Positions 9,506 through 21,839 of a DNA stretch of 64,000 bases are shown one piece after another (positions within the stretch are counted from its first letter, which is position 1; each line of letters starts with the position of its first letter). Below the pieces are notes generated by a model. That model saw only the letters and a list, made by a program, of their open reading frames with translations. It did no database searches and had not been told where the DNA came from. The stretch covers positions 450,309 to 514,308 of the forward strand of contig JAZGUH010000939.1 of assembly GCA_037893225.1 (NCBI GenBank), read 5' to 3'. Position numbers and translations under genes: made by a program. The stretch is from Hippasteria phrygiana. Its lineage: Eukaryota > Echinodermata > Asteroidea > Valvatida > Goniasteridae.

Positions 9506-12500
9506 CACTGTAAAAAGTGACTCCACCTCATGCACGTGAATCGACTAAGTTCATGCACGTGAGGTGTCAACGTTGGGTAATACACACACCTGAGGTTAAA
9601 CCAACAGTTACCTCATGTACATGAAGTACTCCATGTGATGAAAATTGTCAACTTCCTAACACCTCATGCACTTGAACTGCGGGTTTGTGTTGGTGCGAAT
9701 TATTGATTGAGAACCTCTTACACTTGAGGTGCAGTATGTGCTTTTTAGCCAGCCCACACTCTTACCACATGCACCTGATGTAGAAACTATGTTGGCGATT
9801 TTAAAAACCAGAGTACCTCACGTGCTTGAGGTGGAAGTTGACCCAATGAAACCATTACTTGATGCACCTGGTGTGAAACCCATGATGTTATCTTTCCTGG
9901 TCGTAGCACCTGAGGCGTTTGAGGTGGAATACGTCCATACTGTAAAAAGCGATTCCACCTCATGCACGTGAATCGACTAAGTCCATGCACGCGAAGTGTC
10001 AGCGTTGGCTAATACACACACCTGAGGTTAAATCAACAGTTACCCCCTGTACATCAAGTACTCCATGTGATTGAAAACTGTCAACTTCCTAACACCTCAT
10101 GCACTTGAACTGCGGGTTTGTGTTGGTGCGAATTATTGATTGAGAACCTCTTACACTTGAGGTGCAGTATGTGCTTTTTAGCCAGCCCACACTCTTACCA
10201 CATGCACCTGATGTAGAAACTATGTTGGCGATTTTAAAAACCAGAGTACCTCACGTGCTTGAGGTGGAAGTTGACCCAATGAAACCATTACTTGATGCAC
10301 CTGATGTGAAACCCATGATGTTATCTTTCCTGGTCGTAGCACCTGAGGCGTTTGAGGTGGAATACGTCCATACTGTAAAAAGTGATTCCACCTCATGCAC
10401 GTGAATCGACTAAGTCCATGCACGCGAAGTGTCAGCGTTGGCTAATACACACACCTGAGGTTAAATCAACAGTTACCCCCTGTACATCAAGTACTCCATG
10501 TGATTGAAAACTGTCAACTTCCTAACACCTCATCCACTTGAACTGCGGGTTTGTGTTGGTGCGAATTATTTATTGAGAACCTCTTACACTTGAGGTGCAG
10601 TATGTGCTTTTTAGCCAGCCCAAACTCTTACCACATGCACCTGATGTAGAAACTATGTTGGCGATTTTAAAAACTAGAGTACCTCACGTGCTTGAGGTGG
10701 AAGTTGACCCAATGAAACCATTACTTGATGCACCTGATGTGAAACCCATGATGTTATCTTTCCTGGTCGTAGCACCTGAGGCGTTTGAGGTAGAATACGT
10801 CCATACTGTAAAAAGTGACTCCACCTCATGCACGTGAATCGACTAAGTCCATGCACGCGAAGTGTCAGCGTTGGCTAATACACACACCTGAGGTTAAATC
10901 AACAGTTACCCCCTGTACATCAAGTACTCCATGTGTTTGAAAACTGTCAACTTCCTAACACCTCATGCACTTGAACTGCGGGTTTGTGTTGGTGCGAATT
11001 ATTGATTGAGAACCTCTTACACTTGAGGTGCAGTATGTGCTTTTTAGCCAGCCCACACTCTTACCACATGCACCTGATGTAGAAACTATGTTGGCGATTT
11101 TAAAAACCAGAGTACCTCACGTGCTTGAGGTGGAAGTTGACCCAATGAAACCATTACTTGATGCACCTGATGTGAAACCCATGATGTTATCTTTCCTGGT
11201 CGTAGCACCTGAGGCGTTTGAGGTGGAATACGTCCATACTGTAAAAAGTGACTCCACCTCATGCACGTGAATCGACTAAGTCCATGCACGCGAAGTGTCA
11301 GCGTTGGCTAATACACACACCTGAGGTTAAATCAACAGTTACCCCCTGTACATCAAGTACTCCATGTGATTGAAAACTGTCAACTTCCTAACACCTCATG
11401 CACTTGAACTGCGGGTTTGTGTTGGTGCGAATTATTGATTGAGAACCTCTTACACTTGAGGTGCAGTATGTGCTTTTTAGCCAGCCCACACTCTTACCAC
11501 ATGCACCTGATGTAGAAACTATGTTGGCGATTTTAAAAACCAGAGTACCTCACGTGCTTGAGGTGGAAGTTGACCCAATGAAACCATTACTTGATGCACC
11601 TGATGTGAAACCCATGATGTTATCTTTCCTGGTCGTAGCACCTGAGGCGTTTGAGGTGGAATACGTCCATACTGTAAAAAGCGATTCCACCTCATGCACG
11701 TGAATCGACTAAGTCCATGCACGCGAAGTGTCAGCGTTGGCTAATACACACACCTGAGGTTAAATCAACAGTTACCCCCTGTACATCAAGTACTCCATGT
11801 GATTGAAAACTGTCAACTTCCTAACACCTCATGCACTTGAACTGCGGGTTTGTGTTGGTGCGAATTATTGATTGAGAACCTCTTACACTTGAGGTGCAGT
11901 ATGTGCTTTTTAGCCAGCCCACACTCTTACCACATGCACCTGATGTAGAAACTATGTTGGCGATTTTAAAAACCAGAGTACCTCACGTGCTTGAGGTGGA
12001 AGTTGACCCAATGAAACCATTACTTGATGCACCTGATGTGAAACCCATGATGTTATCTTTCCTGGTCGTAGCACCTGAGGCGTTTGAGGTGGAATACGTC
12101 CATACTGTAAAAAGCGATTCCACCTCATGCACGTGAATCGACTAAGTCCATGCACGCGAAGTGTCAGCGTTGGCTAATACACACACCTGAGGTTAAATCA
12201 ACAGTTACCCCCTGTACATCAAGTACTCCATGTGATTGAAAACTGTCAACTTCCTAACACCTCATGCACTTGAACTGCGGGTTTGTGTTGGTGCGAATTA
12301 TTGATTGAGAACCTCTTACACTTGAGGTGCAGTATGTGCTTTTTAGCCAGCCCACACTCTTACCACATGCACCTGATGTAGAAACTATGTTGGCGATTTT
12401 AAAAACCAGAGTACCTCACGTGCTTGAGGTGGAAGTTGACCCAATGAAACCATTACTTGATGCACCTGATGTGAAACCCATGATGTTATCTTTCCTGGTC

Positions 12501-15500
12501 GTAGCACCTGAGGCGTTTGAGGTGGAATACGTCCATACTGTAAAAAGCGATTCCACCTCATGCACGTGAATCGACTAAGTCCATGCACGCGAAGTGTCAG
12601 CGTTGGCTAATACACACACCTGAGGTTAAATCAACAGTTACCCCCTGTACATCAAGTACTCCATGTGATTGAAAACTGTCAACTTCCTAACACCTCATCC
12701 ACTTGAACTGCGGGTTTGTGTTGGTGCGAATTATTTATTGAGAACCTCTTACACTTGAGGTGCAGTATGTGCTTTTTAGCCAGCCCAAACTCTTACCACA
12801 TGCACCTGATGTAGAAACTATGTTGGCGATTTTAAAAACCAGAGTACCTCACGTGCTTGAGGTGGAAGTTGACCCAATGAAACCATTACTTGATGCACCT
12901 GATGTGAAACCCATGATGTTATCTTTCCTGGTCGTAGCACCTGAGGCGTTTGAGGTGGAATACGTCCATACTGTAAAAAGTGATTCCACCTCATGCACGT
13001 GAATCGACTAAGTCCATGCACGCGAAATGTCATCGTTGGCTAATACACACACCTGAGGTTAAATCAACAGTTACCCCCTGTACATCAAGTACTCCATGTG
13101 ATTGAAAACTGTCAACTTCCTAACACCTCATCCACTTGAACTGCGGGTTTGTGTTGGTGCGAATTATTTATTGAGAACCTCTTACACTTGAGGTGCAGTA
13201 TGTGCTTTTTAGCCAGCCCAAACTCTTACCACATGCACCTGATGTAGAAACTATGTTGGCGATTTTAAAAACTAGAGTACCTCACGTGCTTGGGGTGGAA
13301 GTTGACCCAATTAAACCATTACTTGATGCACCTGATGTGAAACCCATGATGTTATCTTTCCTGGTCGTAGCACCTGAGGCGTTTGAGGTAGAATACGTCC
13401 ATACTGTAAAAAGCGATTCCACCTCATGCACGTGAATCGACTAAGTCCATGCACGCGAAGTGTCAGCGTTGGCTAATACACACACCTGAGGTTAAATCAA
13501 CAGTTACCCCCTGTACATCAAGTACTCCATGTGATTGAAAACTGTCAACTTCCTAACACCTCATGCACTTGAACTGCGGGTTTGTGTTGGTGCGAATTAT
13601 TGATTGAGAACCTCTTACACTTGAGGTGCAGTATGTGCTTTTTAGCCAGCCCACACTCTTACCACATGCACCTGATGTAGAAACTATGTTGGCGATTTTA
13701 AAAACCAGAGTACCTCACGTGCTTGAGGTGGAAGTTGACCCAATGAAACCATTACTTGATGCACCTGATGTGAAACCCATGATGTTATCTTTCCTGGTCG
13801 TAGCACCTGAGGCGTTTGAGGTGGAATACGTCCATACTGTAAAAAGTGATTCCACCTCATGCACGTGAATCGACTAAGTCCATGCACGCGAAGTGTCAGC
13901 GTTGGCTAATACACACACCTGAGGTTAAATCAACAGTTACCCCCTGTACATCAAGTACTCCATGTGATTGAAAACTGTCAACTTCCTAACACCTCATCCA
14001 CTTGAACTGCGGGTTTGTGTTGGTGCGAATTATTTATTGAGAACCTCTTACACTTGAGGTGCAGTATGTGCTTTTTAGCCAGCCCAAACTCTTACCACAT
14101 GCACCTGATGTAGAAACTATGTTGGCGATTTTAAAAACTAGAGTACCTCACGTGCTTGAGGTGGAAGTTGACCCAATGAAACCATTACTTGATGCACCTG
14201 ATGTGAAACCCATGATGTTATCTTTCCTGGTCGTAGCACCTGAGGCGTTTGAGGTAGAATACGTCCATACTGTAAAAAGTGACTCCACCTCATGCACGTG
14301 AATCGACTAAGTCCATGCACGCGAAGTGTCAGCGTTGGCTAATACACACACCTGAGGTTAAATCAACAGTTACCCCCTGTACATCAAGTACTCCATGTGT
14401 TTGAAAACTGTCAACTTCCTAACACCTCATGCACTTGAACTGCGGGTTTGTGTTGGTGCGAATTATTGATTGAGAACCTCTTACACTTGAGGTGCAGTAT
14501 GTGCTTTTTAGCCAGCCCACACTCTTACCACATGCACCTGATGTAGAAACTATGTTGGCGATTTTAAAAACCAGAGTACCTCACGTGCTTGAGGTGGAAG
14601 TTGACCCAATGAAACCATTACTTGATGCACCTGATGTGAAACCCATGATGTTATCTTTCCTGGTCGTAGCACCTGAGGCGTTTGAGGTGGAATACGTCCA
14701 TACTGTAAAAAGTGACTCCACCTCATGCACGTGAATCGACTAAGTCCATGCACGCGAAGTGTCAGCGTTGGCTAATACACACACCTGAGGTTAAATCAAC
14801 AGTTACCCCCTGTACATCAAGTACTCCATGTGATTGAAAACTGTCAACTTCCTAACACCTCATGCACTTGAACTGCGGGTTTGTGTTGGTGCGAATTATT
14901 GATTGAGAACCTCTTACACTTGAGGTGCAGTATGTGCTTTTTAGCCAGCCCACACTCTTACCACATGCACCTGATGTAGAAACTATGTTGGCGATTTTAA
15001 AAACCAGAGTACCTCACGTGCTTGAGGTGGAAGTTGACCCAATGAAACCATTACTTGATGCACCTGATGTGAAACCCATGATGTTATCTTTCCTGGTCGT
15101 AGCACCTGAGGCGTTTGAGGTGGAATACGTCCATACTGTAAAAAGTGATTCCACCTCATGCACGTGAATCGACTAAGTCCATGCACGCGAAGTGTCAGCG
15201 TTGGCTAATACACACACCTGAGGTTAAATCAACAGTTACCCCCTGTACATCAAGTACTCCATGTGATTGAAAACTGTCAACTTCCTAACACCTCATCCAC
15301 TTGAACTGCGGGTTTGTGTTGGTGCGAATTATTTATTGAGAACCTCTTACACTTGAGGTGCAGTATGTGCTTTTTAGCCAGCCCAAACTCTTACCACATG
15401 CACCTGATGTAGAAACTATGTTGGCGATTTTAAAAACTAGAGTACCTCACGTGCTTGGGGTGGAAGTTGACCCAATTAAACCATTACTTGATGCACCTGA

Positions 15501-15780
15501 TGTGAAACCCATGATGTTATCTTTCCTGGTCGTAGCACCTGAGGCGTTTGAGGTAGAATACGTCCATACTGTAAAAAGTGACTCCACCTCATGCACGTGA
15601 ATCGACTAAGTCCATGCACGCGAAGTGTCAGCGTTGGCTAATACACACACCTGAGGTTAAATCAACAGGGTTACCCCCTGTACATCAAGTACTCCATGTG
15701 ATTGAAAACTGTCAACTTCCTAACACCTCATGCACTTGAACTGCAAGTTTGTGTTGGTGCGAATTATTGATTGAAAACCT
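9506..15780 (+). repeat. 433-bp tandem array, about 14.5 units, derived from the transposon's left end
   Basis: Units start with the same sequence as the transposon terminus (CTGTAAAAAGTGAYTCCACC) and recur every 433 bp: successive equivalent points are 9729, 10162, 10595 and so on to 15358, with the first unit 1 base shorter at its end. Fourteen full units and a partial one are present and nearly identical. Each unit holds about ten copies of a short motif close to TGCACNTGAGGT in either orientation. The 80- and 67-codon ORFs on the two strands repeat with the unit. Since 433 is not a multiple of 3 they do not form one long frame, and I treat them as non-coding. Confidence 0.93.
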
Positions 15781-16065
15781 CTCAGTCATTCCTCCCGGCA
15801 GCAGTCGCTGCGTTTGAGGTGCATGACGTTGACGTGCATGAATATTATACGAACCGTTGAAAAGAAAACCACAAAATACAATTATGGTAGGCCTACCGGT
15901 ACAATTGGAATCTTTCCTTACATTATAGAGAAACACGTAGGACAGTGACATGTTCCTCGAGACTAGGTCAATGACTGACAACAAGAATCTTTTACCTCAT
16001 GCACGTCAGGCCTTTAGGACCTAAATAATCATGTAGGAGCCTACAGACCTATTTTAGGCCTACTT

Positions 16066-16172
16066 TTATGCTTCACGCATTTGAGGCAAAATTTGCCGCC
16101 GTTTTCTTATGGAACATGTTTACGTAAGAAAAACGGCGTCAAATGTTGCCTCAAGTGCTTGAAGCATTATGC
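16066..16172. repeat. Imperfect hairpin inside the transposon
   Basis: A left arm beginning TATGCTTCACGCATTTGAGG pairs with a right arm ending CCTCAAGTGCTTGAAGCA. The inner stems TTGCCGCCGTTTTCTTA and TAAGAAAAACGGCGTCAA also pair, leaving a loop of about 15-20 bases. The tips repeat the TTGAGGC flavour of the transposon's subterminal motif, so this may be an inverted pair of such motifs or a small foldback. Confidence 0.65.
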
Positions 16173-16576
16173 TTTGGGCAGAATATGAGGCGGAAGGATT
16201 TAATGACCTTTGTATTATCGCTTTATGAAAACGTTTGAAAAGAACACGTTTGCCCAATTGACTGACACAACTATTAAAGGGGCTGTGTCGTCGCGCCATC
16301 TCGCGTTAACGAATCAAATATTGGAGTGCGCCCCCTTGCGCTTCATTTCGGTTATGTGCTATTTTTAACCTCCATCCGTTTGTTATGGCTGTTCTGAGAA
16401 TTGGCTTTTGGAAACTACAGCCCCTGGAACATGCACGCATGTCCAGCGTCTGCGTACTGAAATACACAAACGTGTACACGTATACTTATAAACAAGTAGC
16501 ACACATCGTGGCACTCAGTTCTCTAAGAAAAAAAACGTTCAAATTTCATCTGTTTATTTCATAAAATTTCATTCAC

Positions 16577-16969
16577 ATGTACACAAGTGCCATGGAATAT
16601 TTGTCTGAAAGTTGCATAGAATTGGAGGTTGGCGATATAGAAGTAGAACCTTACGCTGGAGAACCTATGACATGTACATGCCGAAACTCTTGCCAGAGAG
16701 GACGACTCGGCACACGGGGTGCTTGTCCATGTAAATGTGCACAGCAAAACTGCAACGTGTCTTGTCGCTGTGGGATAGTTCGCGCTAAATTTTGTACACA
16801 AAATCCCACAGGCGGGGTATCCGTAAAAGGGTCTATGTATTATGTGTACATTCATCTGGATGTATCTTGTTCGTATCTTGCTTGTAAACTTAGGTCGATA
16901 AAAAGCTTCAGGCTTATTTTGACCCGTCACTTTAATAACAAAATTACCATGCTACTAAAAGAGGGGTAG
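16577..16969 (+). CDS. Small cysteine-rich (CXC-like) protein, hypothetical
   Basis: 130 codons from the ATG at 16577; an internal Met at codon 6 is also possible. The conserved-looking core is CTCRNSCQRGRLGTRGACPC followed by KCAQQNCNVSCRCG and a later Cys, a spacing like CXC or tesmin-type zinc-binding modules. The last 35-40 residues look unlike a folded domain, and the true gene may splice out before them. It lies within the TTAA-flanked element about 300 bp from its left end, so it could be an element-encoded accessory protein or a captured exon. It resembles in style the cysteine tail of the gene at 1-1558, but I cannot show homology by eye. Confidence 0.4.
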   Translation: MYTSAMEYLSESCIELEVGDIEVEPYAGEPMTCTCRNSCQRGRLGTRGACPCKCAQQNCNVSCRCGIVRAKFCTQNPTGGVSVKGSMYYVYIHLDVSCSYLACKLRSIKSFRLILTRHFNNKITMLLKEG

Positions 16970-17862
16970 TGGCTGCAGACAGTTCTTTAGCAGCGAAAAA
17001 AAAAATTAAAATCTAGAACTTAGAAGTACATTTTTTTTAAGCAGTTGATAGATAGAGCTGAAACAACTTTACTTGGTCGCTATTCCAATGGCACTTGTCA
17101 ACAACTCGCTGTGTGAAACAACATTTCCGCACATCAAGTCTACATGTAATGTATAGTCAACATGTACAGTACATACATTACATGTACAGTATACATCCGA
17201 TCCATGTACTCGGTATGTGAATTGTTCATGTCATAAAAAGTAATAAGCGAATAATTCGTGCAAAACAGGTGAAAATTAGGGTTGTTTGAATATTTGTCAG
17301 GGTGTTTATTTCTTTGTTTCTTTGGTAGTCATCTTTATCATAGTGATGTGGGGATCTGTGCGCCAGTGGCGTAAACACGGGGAAGGAGTTCAGGGGCCCG
17401 CCGATTTGTATTTCTTTTTTGTTTCGTAAATTTAAAAAGGGGAAAATTGTACACAAAGTGATGTTTCAAATTTCAAGCGGTGTTTAGGGCAGGGGTATCC
17501 CCCGTTGAGAAAAAGTTCAAGATGCAGTACTTCGTTGACAAATTCAATAATCATCCCCACTTTTCGACACGGATTTACTCGCCACTGGTGAAATCTCATT
17601 TGTTTGGCGTATATTATTTATTGGTAATACCTGTTATTATTGTGTTTATTATTTGATAGTGTTGAAATAACTCTTATGATGTAACTTTCCATAAATTCCT
17701 GTCGTCAAATGTAACACAAGGTCGTGGACTCAATATCGGCATCAGTATAGCTGTTTTACTTTGATTTGCTCATCATTGCACGCACAGCCGATTTTAGTCG
17801 AAATTTATTTCATACGTCACACAATCCACAAGGGAAACTGACTAGGTAAATTTTGAATACAT

Positions 17863-17981
17863 TTTCAATGTGAACAAAGAAACTGGCACGAGCGGGATTC
17901 GAACCTGCGACCTCCGGTACGGTAACCCGGAGGTCGCAGGTTCGAATCCCGCTCGTGCCAGTTTCTTTGTTCACATTGAAA
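17863..17981. repeat. Perfect palindrome of two tRNA-like 3' halves
   Basis: Two 55-base arms (17863-17917 and 17927-17981) are exact or almost exact inverted copies around a 9-base loop. Each arm carries CGCAGGTTCGAATCCCGC, a T-arm with a Pol III B box, then an acceptor-like GCTCGTGCCA, then AGTTTCTTTGTTCACATTGA. It looks like the 3' half of a tRNA or SINE head, doubled head to head. The same sequence occurs in degenerate form at 1855-1905. Confidence 0.85.
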
Positions 17982-18560
17982 ACGAAATTTATTTCGATAC
18001 ATAGGCCTACAACTTTATTTTTGTATAGGAAGGGGCTGGTGCATTATTTATTTTACAATTATAAATACAGATTTACTTATTTACTTATTTTCGTTTAGTT
18101 CTGTCATGGTACATTTTGGCGTTTGGCGGGTGGGGTGTCAAGGACTATGTTCGACTGTAGGCCTATCGTATATTTTTGGTGGCACAAACACATACAAAAT
18201 ACTTGTACATGCAGTATGTATCATAACTACAGGATCATGCATGCAGTCATTGCAATTGTAATCTGATCTGGCGCGCGCGCCCTGTGGGTCAGCGCGCGCG
18301 AGCCCTGTAGGTCAGCGCGCGGCCGTGGGGTATTATTTGCAGTTACTGGGTTCATCTCTGCGTTCATCAGTTCGGGATTCAGTGTACAGCCGCAAGCCTG
18401 CTATGATCGTGACGACACAGCCCCTTTAAGTGATGGTATTTCCCACAAAATGAACAGTTTCATCTCCTAAAAAGTAACGTCGGACTATGTTTTCTTGCTG
18501 ATAACCTACATTTGGCTTGATGTATATAATTAATGCTGATGATGCGCGCGCGCGTATGTA

Positions 18561-18590
18561 TACCACTGATCTCCATGGAGATCAGTGGTA
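18561..18590. repeat. 30-bp perfect palindrome upstream of the three-exon gene
   Basis: TACCACTGATCTCC and its exact inverse meet at CATGG, forming a 30-base self-complementary sequence centred about 110 bp before the ATG at 18686. It could be a protein-binding site or a chance hairpin. A (GC)n run lies immediately upstream. Confidence 0.6.
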
Positions 18591-18685
18591 CATACATGCA
18601 TATTTGTACATGCACATGCTATGCTATACACGACAACTATTACGTGTACTTGTATGTGACCGTGAGTGTACGTTTACGTGTCGAC

Positions 18686-20530
18686 ATGTCATCATGGCGT
18701 CGGCTGTTTGCTTTCTCTCAGTGTGAAGAACTTGTAGATTATATCCGTTTAAACGGAATTGACGATGGAATTGCTTCAAACATCGAAGGTAAGCATAAAT
18801 GAGCACTTCATAAGCCAATATTAAAACTATGGTTGAACGAAGCGGATTGCCATAGACTGAAACTAGGCCTTACTTAGTACACACAGTTACTTACAGTTTG
18901 CGGAAAGTAAAATCCTTAAACTAACGTTAAAATGCCCAGTGTAACCACTTTTACTGGACTCCCTCCGATAAAAAAAACCCACAACATTCAGGCACACAAA
19001 ACTTCGTAAGTAAACAGTTTTACTTTGGGTCCTGTATGTATTCTTAAACTGTTTAGTTGGCTACTCTAGAGTGTTTCATTTCCACGAAAATGGGGAGAAA
19101 TGACCCCCATTATGTACTGCATGCATGAAACAAAGTTCGTGTCAGCGCGCGTGCGCACTTCATGTTTACAGATTTAAGCAGACGACAGAGATTTTCTGTG
19201 CGGCGCGTGCAGACGACATTGGCAGCACCAATTTAAAAAGGCTTGCCCAAAATACATATTTGGGACCAGGGATACATTTCCAAACAATACAGAGACACAT
19301 AGGCCTATTATTCTTCATTTCCCCAGAGACGATAAAACAGTAAATTTTATAGAGCCTCAGTCATATGATGAAAAATAAAATTTCAATATTTGGGAAGTTG
19401 TTATCAATGATTGTTTATTTTAATATCGTTTCCTTTTGACAGAAAAATCGAATTTCACATGGAAGATCCAATAATGCATATTAAATAAATCTATTTTGAA
19501 TCCGCCATAGTTTTTTTGTTACGTAATTTCAAATTGCCCTGAAATTTTACAGTCCTAACAGTTGCACAACGTTTAAAAACATGTAGTATCAACACTTAAT
19601 ATTAAATGATATAAACAAATACTGTACGCGATATTTAAATCTTAATAATGATAGTGCTTAATGAGTCCCCTTTAATTTTAGTTTCTACAGGAGATGAAAC
19701 TCTGGAATGTTTGTGCCATGGACTACTACAGAAAAAATACAGCAATGTCCTGATCAACCTGGGATGGTCCCGAGTGAACCCTCAAGTCAAAGGTATTAAT
19801 TTGTTAAGAGCTTTGGGAGTCGGGTTGGTTTAGTGGTATTTCCTCGCCTTCCACCACTGTGACCCGGGTTCAAATCCCACAAGGACGACATGTTGGTTGG
19901 ATTTTCAATCCCTGCCCTGATATTCTGGTTTTTTCTCTCACCTCTGAAACTGAAAAATGTCTTTGTCGTCTTCCTACAGGTTCAGGCTTTCCAGCTACAA
20001 TGCGATATGCGCTATTAAGGAATTATTTCATTACTAGAAAGAATTGCAACAACAATAGACATGCACAAACTCGAATGTCTCTTCATTAAATAAAAGTAAA
20101 GATTTTAGTTTTTCCTCCGGTTATAAAACTTGGCATTGTTTTTTTTCCCTGGCTTTCTGCATAAAGCATGACAGAAATCACAGTGCACAACTATTTTGCA
20201 AAGTTGAAACAAGTTTCTTCAAAAGCATTCCCTGTTTATCTCATTGATGGTCTATCAGAATTTGTATTATTCTCAAGATAAATTGAAAAATTTATAAAAT
20301 CCATAGCGCATGCATTTTTGTATGACACTGTGTTCTTATATCCTATAGGTGTTTGAATAAGGTACGCATTACTTTATATCCGAAACCCCATAATTTAAAT
20401 ATTTAAGCACTTGTGTCTGAATTCATCTCAATTTATTTATGTTTTGACAGCCAAAAGAAAACTTCGAAGCCCTTTAGCTTCTGGATCAAGAGTGTGGATG
20501 GAGTTGAGTTATTTCGGCAAGAAATTATAG
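18686..20530 (+). CDS. Three-exon gene carried inside the CACTA element, 94 residues, function unknown
   Basis: Exon 1 is 18686-18788 (donor GTAAGC), exon 2 is 19691-19792 (acceptor TTTCTACAG, donor GTATTA) and exon 3 is 20451-20530 (acceptor GTTTTGACAG, stop TAG). Both introns are phase 1 and the joined frame is open throughout, which is unlikely by chance. The product starts MSSWRRLFAFSQCEELVDYI and ends with a basic tail, KRKLRSPLASGSR, then MELSYFGKKL. It looks helical, with something of a SAM-like or death-fold feel, but I do not recognise a family. There is no signal peptide or membrane segment. It lies between the nested TTAA element and the right subterminal repeats. It is either the transposon's own small gene or a captured host gene. 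Further exons may exist. Confidence 0.6.
19812..20092 (+). repeat. tRNA-derived SINE in intron 2
   Basis: The head GTCGGGTTGGTTTAGTGGTA has a Pol III A box, and GGGTTCAAATCCC about 35 bases later is a B box, giving a tRNA-like 5' region. A body of unrelated sequence follows, ending near ATTAAATAAAAGTAAAG. The orientation is the same as the surrounding gene. Confidence 0.7.
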
Positions 20531-21229
20531 ACTCTTAACTTATAGCAGTAATTTCAAGGATGCCATACGCCTCATGTCAAAACACTCTCCTCAGCATGTT
20601 TTGATGTGATTTATACCTTTTTTTCTAGAATCTTCAGAGATCATTATTTACAAAAATTGCATCCGTTTGTTTTTTATTGCATGATCAATACCTCCCACAG
20701 TAGTTTATCTGACACTTTACTCATTAATCCATCTATTAGTGGATAGTAACTGACATGCAAGAGACCTCTCAAATTTGTAGCAAAGTCCTGATCATTGTGA
20801 CTTGAATAAGTATTTGAACATAGTTCTGGATTGATGTTGGTGATACAATCTGCCACCCACGTCACTAATTTGTAATTATGTCCCTCTGGAATCTCTCTTC
20901 AGCATCTCTCTTTGGTTGCCATTGCAACATTCTATTTTATTCAATTTATTCTCATGTATGCAAGTTGTCAGAAAGAAAAACCGTTGTTCAAACTAAATTT
21001 GAAAGAATATGACTAAAGGTTGTTTCTCCTCTACAAATTAATTACTTAAATACATGTAACAGGAGATTAAATCGCATTTGATATCATTCAGCTAAAACAA
21101 AAATGTATACTAGTCATAAGTAAAATGCCATCCACTTAGTCATTCAGGTCTTAGAAGTATTAAATATTTAAATCTTATTTTACTGTGTTCTATTGTTTTT
21201 CAGATACAGGAGTCTTCGGTTGAAGTTGT

Positions 21230-21560
21230 ACAGCAATGCGCATCTAAATCGACAAGTCTTTTATTTGTTCTTAAGGTCTTTCTATAAATGTTGAAGATCT
21301 TGAAAGCGAAGACAAACTGTTAATAGGTAACTTGCTGTAAATGTTGAGGATATTGAAATTGAGGACAAACTGTTAATGTGAGCTGTACAATTGACACTTT
21401 ATTGTTGTGCCTGAAATATTTCATCATTTCTAAAATGGACACTTTATTGTACCTGAAATATTTCATAATTTCTAAACAGGTACTCTCTTAGTCTATCATT
21501 TTAAAGATCTTGTAAGTGTTGAGGATATTGAGAGTGGAGACAAACTGTACTTGTAGGTTT
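21230..21560 (+). repeat. Diverged short tandem repeats
   Basis: A segment like AATGTTGARGATMTTGAAAG followed by GAGGACAAACTGTTA appears three times (about 21284, 21334 and 21516). A second unit, ACACTTTATTGT followed by CCTGAAATATTTCAT, appears twice (about 21395 and 21440). Each copy of the first unit could encode a short acidic peptide, and GT/AG dinucleotides flank some copies, so duplicated small exons are possible but unproven. Confidence 0.45.
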
Positions 21561-21839
21561 ACAGTTGAAAACCAGCCGAGGTTAATTCTGTACACTTAAT
21601 ATTTGATGTATCTGATATGTTTAGAGTTGATGATAATCTGGTTTATCATCAAGAATTTAGTCTTCCACACGTATGGTCAGTAAATTCTTTGAATATAAGC
21701 AAAGCGTTCTAACACTGTCCAACTGTTCTTTTAAAAATCATTTACAATACATATGAATTGAAAGATTACAAGATTAAAGAAAAATTTCAGAAGAATTGTA
21801 ACAATGAAATTGAGCCATTTTCTTGTATTTTTGTATCTA

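Larger units (their letters stand above)
16278..18425. mobile_element. TTAA-flanked transposon (Kolobok or piggyBac type) nested in the CACTA element
   Basis: The terminal inverted repeat is AGGGGCTGTGTCGTC at the left and GACGACACAGCCCCT at the right, each flanked by TTAA (16274-16277 and 18426-18429). A TTAA duplication is typical of piggyBac and Kolobok; the AGGG start leans to Kolobok. The 2,148-bp body contains one cysteine-rich ORF (16577-16969) and a palindrome of tRNA-like halves, with no recognised transposase. It is therefore probably a non-autonomous derivative. Confidence 0.78.

Noticed and set aside
9729..15600. Repeated 80-codon (+) and 67-codon (-) ORFs in every 433-bp unit
   Set aside because: They copy the repeat and lack protein-like features; the period is not a multiple of three and both strands are open in the same place, so coding is unlikely.
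9506..15780. CRISPR-like array
   Set aside because: Units are contiguous 433-bp repeats without unique spacers, in an animal genome with transposon ends.
17863..17981. Functional tRNA gene
   Set aside because: Only the T-arm and acceptor-like half is present, doubled as a palindrome; there is no A box or anticodon arm.
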